Origin: JAADGZ01 sp964596835
Lineage (GTDB): Bacteria; Pseudomonadota; Gammaproteobacteria; UBA6429; Thiohalophilaceae
Direction: 5' to 3'
NCBI GenBank assembly: GCA_964596835.1
Contig: CAZQVV010000052.1
Coordinates: 1 to 17,935, forward strand
DNA length: 17,935 nucleotides
Shown here: one piece after another, positions 13,721 to 17,935 of the stretch
Layout of the letters: each line of letters begins with the position of its first letter
How positions within the stretch are numbered: position 1 is the stretch's first letter
Position numbers and translations under genes: made by a program
Notes under the pieces: model-generated
Told to the model about the DNA's origin: nothing
Seen by the model: only the letters and a program-made list of their open reading frames with translations
Databases searched by the model: none

Positions 13721-14479
13721 ATGCGTTTTGCATCACTGGGCAGCGGCAGCAAAGGCAATGCGACATTGGTGCAGACAGCCGGAACCTGCGTGATGATTGA
13801 CTGCGGTTTCAGTCTCAGGGAAACCGAAACGCGCCTGTCCCGCTATGGCATAGCAGCAACGCAGCTTGATGCCATTCTCATTACCCATGAGCATGGGGAT
13901 CATGTCCGCGGTGCGGGACCACTGGCGCGTAAGTATGATATTCCGTTATGGGCGACGCGGGGTACGCACAGCAAAGCGCTGCTGGGTATACTGCCCCGCT
14001 TGCATTACCTGGATGTGCATCAGGATTTTGAAGTACAGGATCTGGCGATTCAAACCTACCCTGTTCCGCATGATGCGCAGGAACCCTGCCAGTTTGTCTT
14101 TACTGACGGGCAGCAGCGGCTTGGCATGTTGACCGATACCGGTACGATTACACCCCATATCGAAACACAGATGGATGGTTGCGACGCCCTGTTACTGGAA
14201 TGTAATCACGATCTGTCGATGCTGGAGCAGGGACCGTATCCCCTCTCACTCAAGCAGCGGGTGGCGGGTCGCCTTGGGCATCTGAACAATAAACAAACAG
14301 CGATGTTGCTGGGGGCGCTGGATTGCACACACCTGAAACACCTGGTGATTGCGCACCTGAGCGAACAGAATAATACCCCGGTTCTTGCCTGTGATGCACT
14401 GGTAGAAACAACAGGCTGTGAGCGTGACTGGATTAAAGTCGCCAGCCAGGACACGGGTTTTGACTGGTGTGAGATTTAG
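13721..14479 (+). CDS. MBL-fold metallo-hydrolase, YycJ/WalJ-like
   Basis: A 252-aa cytoplasmic metallo-beta-lactamase-fold hydrolase. The N-terminus RFASLGSGSKGNATLV is typical of the YycJ (WalJ/VicX) subgroup, whose Bacillus member is a 5'-3' DNA exonuclease. The metal-binding motif is THEHGDH at residues 55-61 (H56, H58, D60, H61). Further ligands are plausibly H115 in VPHDA, the aspartate of LTDTG and the histidine of LVIAHLS. It starts 10 bases after bamC and shares the operon between bamC and purC. Insertion of this gene between bamC and purC is common outside Enterobacteria. The substrate here is unproven; nucleic acid is the best guess by family. Confidence 0.9.
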   Translation: MRFASLGSGSKGNATLVQTAGTCVMIDCGFSLRETETRLSRYGIAATQLDAILITHEHGDHVRGAGPLARKYDIPLWATRGTHSKALLGILPRLHYLDVHQDFEVQDLAIQTYPVPHDAQEPCQFVFTDGQQRLGMLTDTGTITPHIETQMDGCDALLLECNHDLSMLEQGPYPLSLKQRVAGRLGHLNNKQTAMLLGALDCTHLKHLVIAHLSEQNNTPVLACDALVETTGCERDWIKVASQDTGFDWCEI

Positions 14480-14554
14480 ATTATATGCAGGTTGGGCTGA
14501 AGGGGTTTTATGAAGTCCAGCAGGTTTTTAACAAGATGTTTTCAGGACCTCGAA

Positions 14555-15244
14555 ATGAAAAAACAGGGCGAACTCTTTGCCGGCAAGGCCAAGACGGTCT
14601 ATGCCACCGATGATGCCGATAAGCTGATTCTGCACTTTCGCAACGACACCTCTGCCTTCGATGGTGAGAAAATTGAACAGCTTGATCGTAAAGGTAGGGT
14701 CAATAATCGATTCAATGCCTTTATTATGGAAAAGCTGAAAGTCGCCGGTGTGGCAACCCATTTCGAAAAGACCCTCAATGATGAAGAGTCCTTGGTAAAA
14801 AAACTGGACATGCTGCCGATCGAATGTGTGGTGCGTAATATCAGCGCTGGCAGTCTGTGTCGGCGTCTGGGCGTGGAGGAAGGTCTGGATCTGAATCCAC
14901 CCACCTTTGAATTTTTCCTCAAAAATGATGAACTGCATGATCCCATGATCAACGACTATCACATCCTGTCCTTCAAATGGGCAACCGAGGATGAGATTGC
15001 CCAAATGAAGGCCTTGACCTTCAAAGTCAACGATATTCTGACCCGCTTGTTCCGCGATGCCGGTATGTTGTTGGTGGATTACAAACTGGAGTTCGGACGT
15101 GATCGGGGCGCCCTGTTGCTGGGGGATGAGTTTACCCCGGACGGTTGCCGCCTGTGGGATATCGAAACCCGCAGGAAGCTTGACAAGGATCGCTTCCGTC
15201 AGGGACTGGGGGGGGTGGTTGAAGCCTATGAAGAAGTAGCACAG
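14555..15244 (+). CDS. purC: SAICAR synthetase, 3' end in assembly gap
   Basis: Phosphoribosylaminoimidazole-succinocarboxamide synthase joins CAIR and aspartate with ATP in de novo purine synthesis. From ATG at 14555 (AGGA at 14544-14547) 230 residues are visible; E. coli PurC has 237, so only a few codons are lost in the N-run. The N-terminal ATP-binding segment GKAKTVYATDD is present, followed by RNDTSAFDGEK. Both family signatures are seen: LPIECVVRNISAGS and LVDYKLEFGR. The readable sequence stops at EAYEEVAQ, just before the usual C-terminal tail. An in-frame start at 14510 lacks homology. Bases GAGTAG at 15347-15352, just after the gap, could hold its stop codon, but the gap length is unknown. 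Confidence 0.95.
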
Positions 15245-15355
15245 NNNNNNNNNNNNNNNNNNNNNNNNNNNNNNNNNNNNNNNNNNNNNNNNNNNNNNNN
15301 NNNNNNNNNNNNNNNNNNNNNNNNNNNNNNNNNNNNNNNNNNNNGCGAGTAGTTT

Positions 15356-17404
15356 ATGTCATCGATGCTACAGAACACCTCTAAAATATTTTCACATTTT
15401 AAAATCAGTCATAAACTCTGGTTCAGTTTTGCTGCTCTGGTGCTATTGCTGCTGGTGGTTTCCCTGACGGCTTTGTATAGCCTTTCCAGCGCACGCACAA
15501 AAATTACCGAAGTAACCGGGGTGGCCCAGCCAACGGTGATTCTGTCGATGGAACTGGCAGAGACGCTGGATGGCGCTAACGCCGCGCTGGGGTTTTATCT
15601 CCTGAGTAAATCAGAACATGACAAGGCCGAATACCTGCGCTTGCTAAGTGTATTAGACAAACGGCTTGAAAAGCTTCAGCGGATGCCTAACGTGAAGACG
15701 GACCAGGAAATGCTGGAGCGGGTTCGGATGATCAAGAAAGGTATCGACCGATATCAGGGTTACCGGGCAGAGATGCTGGAACTAGCATCGAATCCCAATA
15801 AGAACCAGCCGGGCATCGGCTTTTCAGCGGGTAAAATGGAACCGGTGACAGCAGAAATCCAGGACAATCTGGCACAGATGATTCTTGCGGAAAGCGGGGA
15901 AGATCCGAGTCAAAAACGCCGCAATCTTTTTCTGGATATAAACAATCTACGCCAGACCTGGATGAACATCGTCAATGCCACTCGGGCATTTATCGCATTC
16001 AGAGACTCCGCCGATATTAAAAATATCAGGCTTTACCGGGGAGGTTTTGAGAAAGGTCTGAAAAAAGTGCAGGGTTATCATGAACTGCTCGATTTTGAGG
16101 AGGAAACAGCCGTATCCGTGATTGCCCGGAAAATGAAAGTCTATTTTGGACTCCAGGATACCTTAATAAAAATCCATAGCAGTAAGAAATGGCGCATGGA
16201 TGCCTATTTGATTGCCACTGAAATCAGCCCACTTGTCGAGACCATTAAGAATAATCTGAACTGGATTGTTCTACGCCAGCGTGGAATCTCGGAAAATATG
16301 GCTGAAGCGCTGTTATCGCGGGTCAATATGACCACAGAGCTGATAGGGGGTTTACTCTTGCTGGGGCTGATTATCGGATTTGGCGGTGGCTCACTACTAA
16401 CCACCTCGATTACCCGTGCGCTGAATTCCACGGTAGATGCGATGACTGATATCGCCGAGGGTGAAGGTGATATGACCCAGCGCATGAACGTGCGCGGACG
16501 GGATGAACTGGCCAGGCTATCGGCTGGTTTCAACAGTTTTGTTGAAAAAATACAGAACACGATTTTGCATGTTTCATCCTCAACCTCCACGTTGACTGTG
16601 GCGGCGGATAAAATGGCAACTATCAGTGATGACACCACGCAGGGTATGCAGTTACAGCGAAGTGAAATTGAAAAAGTAGTCACGGCGATAGGACAAATGA
16701 CGATGGCCGTGGATGATGTCAGCCAACATGCCGAGTCGGCTGCCGGGATTGCGAGTCAAACCGACAAACAGGCGCGGGATGGACGCAAAGTGGTAGAAAC
16801 CACGATTTCATCCATCGAAAAACTGGCCTCCGGGTTCGAACAGACGGCTGCGGTGATTCATCGTTTAGAAGGTGACAGTGAGAATATTGGCTCGGTGCTT
16901 GAGGTTATTAGCGGCATTGCTGAGCAAACCAACCTGCTGGCCCTGAATGCGGCTATCGAAGCGGCGCGCGCGGGTGATCAGGGGCGGGGCTTTGCCGTGG
17001 TGGCCGATGAAGTGCGTAATCTGGCTGCACGAACCCAGTCTTCTACAGGGGAAATCCGCCAGATGATTGAGAAACTGCAAAGTGCTGCGTGCGAAGCCGT
17101 GACCGAAATGGAAAGCGGGCGCAGGCAGGTACAGGAGAGCGTCGAGCAGGCGGGCCTTGCCGGGGTTGCTCTGGAAGCCATTACTCATGCTGTTGATGAA
17201 ATCAGCGTCATGAACCGGCAGATTGCGGACGCCGCGCATCAGCAGCGGGAAGTGACGGGGGAAATCAATGAAAATATCATCAATATCAACCAGGTTGCGG
17301 ATAATACTTCGAGTCATACCATTGAACTGGCGGATGCCAGCAAGGAACTAAGCCAGTTGGCGCTGGGCTTACAGAAACTGGTGGGACGATTTAAAGTGAG
17401 TTAA
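15356..17404 (+). CDS. Methyl-accepting chemotaxis protein with large helical periplasmic sensor
   Basis: A 682-aa transmembrane chemoreceptor. TM1 is at residues about 22-43 and TM2 at 329-348. Between them lies a periplasmic sensor of about 285 residues that looks entirely alpha-helical, a size suited to a helical-bimodular (HBM) domain like that of McpS. A HAMP domain (about 349-402) follows, then the cytoplasmic coiled-coil signalling domain. Its hairpin tip is IAEQTNLLALNAAIEAARAG (521-540) followed by GRGFAVVADEVRNLA, which contacts CheA and CheW. The protein ends shortly after the methylation helices and lacks the NWETF-type CheR/CheB tether. The ATG at 15356 comes 11 bases after the assembly gap, so the upstream promoter and the adjacency to purC are unverified. 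The ligand is unknown; HBM sensors of known function bind small organic acids. Confidence 0.95.
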   Translation: MSSMLQNTSKIFSHFKISHKLWFSFAALVLLLLVVSLTALYSLSSARTKITEVTGVAQPTVILSMELAETLDGANAALGFYLLSKSEHDKAEYLRLLSVLDKRLEKLQRMPNVKTDQEMLERVRMIKKGIDRYQGYRAEMLELASNPNKNQPGIGFSAGKMEPVTAEIQDNLAQMILAESGEDPSQKRRNLFLDINNLRQTWMNIVNATRAFIAFRDSADIKNIRLYRGGFEKGLKKVQGYHELLDFEEETAVSVIARKMKVYFGLQDTLIKIHSSKKWRMDAYLIATEISPLVETIKNNLNWIVLRQRGISENMAEALLSRVNMTTELIGGLLLLGLIIGFGGGSLLTTSITRALNSTVDAMTDIAEGEGDMTQRMNVRGRDELARLSAGFNSFVEKIQNTILHVSSSTSTLTVAADKMATISDDTTQGMQLQRSEIEKVVTAIGQMTMAVDDVSQHAESAAGIASQTDKQARDGRKVVETTISSIEKLASGFEQTAAVIHRLEGDSENIGSVLEVISGIAEQTNLLALNAAIEAARAGDQGRGFAVVADEVRNLAARTQSSTGEIRQMIEKLQSAACEAVTEMESGRRQVQESVEQAGLAGVALEAITHAVDEISVMNRQIADAAHQQREVTGEINENIININQVADNTSSHTIELADASKELSQLALGLQKLVGRFKVS

Positions 17405-17453
17405 TCTTCATATGCCAATGACAGAAATCAGGCGGCATTTCCATTCTAAACAG

Positions 17454-17545
17454 CTGTTCCAAATATCCGTACACGTTAGGAATGGCCGTTCGTCCTGAGC
17501 TTGTCGAAGGACAAGCAGATTAAGCATTCAATTTTCAGTACTTCC
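17454..17545. repeat. Dispersed repeat copy 2
   Basis: Second copy of the element at 8774-8932, beginning CTGTTCCAAATAT, sharing GGAATGGCCGTTCGTCCTGA then GCTTGTCGAAGGA, and then GATTAAGC. It has one 14-bp unit instead of three. It lies about 50 bases after the chemoreceptor gene. Confidence 0.8.
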
Positions 17546-17548
17546 GCG

Positions 17549-17597
17549 CTCGTGGTTCGACCCTTCGATACACTCAGGACTTCACCACGAACGTGGA
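17549..17597. repeat. Inverted REP-like half next to copy 2
   Basis: CTCGTGGTTCG (17549-17559) and the ACCACGAACG near 17586-17595 form the arms around CGACCCTTCGATACACTCAG. This core is the reverse-orientation form of the TCCTGAG...TCGAAGG motif in the adjacent repeat, so the two halves could fold together. Assigned by eye. Confidence 0.5.
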
Positions 17598-17599
17598 AA

Positions 17600-17826
17600 T
17601 TCACCAGTGACATGGTCTTTGGAGCGCCGGTTTAGTCGCTGATAAGGGGAGTTATGCCTATTAATTCAATTTAGATAAACCCCCGCCTCTCGCGGTGAGA
17701 CTCGAAAAGGCTCTGCCGTTTTGTCGTGCAGAGAAGGGAATAGTTTTTTCAAGCGGCAAGTTTTATCAGGAGGCCGTCATGAGAAAGTGGGACAACCGGG
17801 TTTAGGTTAAGCATTATATCGACAGG
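17600..17826 (+). other. Unexplained structured stretch with strong Shine-Dalgarno and 8-codon ORF
   Basis: No normal gene is visible here. CCGC-ctct-CGCGG (about 17685-17698) and CTCTGC (17711-17716) with GCAGAG (17728-17733) form two stems. A T6 run (17744-17749) follows at a distance. AGGAGG (17768-17773) precedes an ATG at 17779 that opens an 8-codon frame ending TAG at 17803-17805 (MRKWDNRV). I could not match the stretch to any riboswitch or small RNA class that I know. It may be a leader, a small RNA, or the 5' remnant of a gene broken by the REP element that follows. Confidence 0.3.
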
Positions 17827-17859
17827 GTAGGGTGGGCACAAACCCCGTGCCCACCCTAC
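17827..17859. repeat. REP-like hairpin, copy 2
   Basis: GTAGGGTGGGCAC (17827-17839) and GTGCCCACCCTAC (17847-17859) are perfect 13-bp arms around a 7-base loop. The left arm is identical to the copy at 9874-9906; the loop differs (AAACCCC here, TTACACC there). Confidence 0.88.
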
Positions 17860-17862
17860 CAA

Positions 17863-17882
17863 GGCGAGGCGAGGCGAGGTGA
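17863..17882. repeat. Short GGCGA tandem repeat
   Basis: Three perfect GGCGA units (17863-17877) and one variant GGTGA (17878-17882), directly after the REP-like hairpin. Confidence 0.6.
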
Positions 17883-17909
17883 CATAAAGTGCCGGGAACG
17901 AGGAGAGAA

Positions 17910-17935
17910 ATGCCGGGAGCAAATGAGCTTGATAA
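17910..17935 (+). CDS. Possible start of a gene running off the window
   Basis: AGGAG (17901-17905) lies 4 bases before an ATG at 17910 that opens MPGANELD and continues past the window edge. Only eight full codons are visible, so no family can be named. A similar TGCCGGGA string lies 20 bases upstream (17890-17897), so part of this could be repeat sequence. Confidence 0.3.

Noticed and set aside
17640..17800. Known riboswitch (c-di-GMP-I, glycine, guanidine, TPP considered)
   Set aside because: None of the conserved core strings of these classes is present, so only an unassigned structured region is reported.

Overview
The window looks like a chromosomal scaffold from a diazotrophic gammaproteobacterium of moderate GC. 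The order dapA-bamC-(MBL hydrolase)-purC, with a divergent bcp remnant, matches the E. coli gcvR-bcp / dapA-bamC-purC neighbourhood. The nifVWZM order is that of Azotobacter-type nif clusters. A sulfur oxidiser (Chromatiales-like) or a methanotroph would fit, but the sequence does not settle the genus. Two runs of 100 N (6417-6516 and 15245-15344) are scaffold gaps, so gene adjacency across them is an assembly inference.

Left edge (1-770): an AT-rich ccdAB toxin-antitoxin operon on the minus strand, with CcdB cut by the window end. It has a recognisable promoter and operator repeats. An 81-bp, three-layer inverted repeat lies upstream, and then a textbook sigma54 promoter with a NifA-type upstream site faces right.

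Nitrogen fixation unit (767-3645, plus strand): nifV (homocitrate synthase for FeMo-cofactor), nifW, nifZ (MoFe protein maturation) and nifM (Fe protein maturation prolyl isomerase), tightly packed and probably one NifA/sigma54-driven operon. A LysR-type regulator with its own leader follows. Next come a small unrecognised helical protein and a PerM/AI-2E family membrane protein that overlap by 4 bp, closed by a clear intrinsic terminator.

Middle (6375-9910): after the first gap there is a GH100 neutral/alkaline invertase with both catalytic residues, then an HDOD-domain signalling protein. A dispersed repeat with an internal triple 14-bp tandem separates these from a small unrecognised minus-strand gene. 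That gene is divergent from a GFA-family zinc protein. A REP-like hairpin sits between the GFA gene and the convergent phoH.

Housekeeping block (9911-15244): a PIN-PhoH ATPase and a broken peroxiredoxin (bcp) remnant on the minus strand, then dapA, bamC, a YycJ-like metallo-beta-lactamase-fold hydrolase and purC on the plus strand. The last codons of purC are in the second gap. A large methyl-accepting chemotaxis protein follows. The final 530 bases hold second copies of both dispersed repeats, a structured stretch with a strong Shine-Dalgarno before an 8-codon ORF, and possibly the start of another gene.

I found no CRISPR array, tRNA, rRNA or transposase gene, and no clearly new defence or biosynthetic system. 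The most interesting points are the nested repeat between ccdAB and the nif promoter, the decayed bcp with apparent loss of gcvR, and the expanded tandem inside one dispersed repeat.
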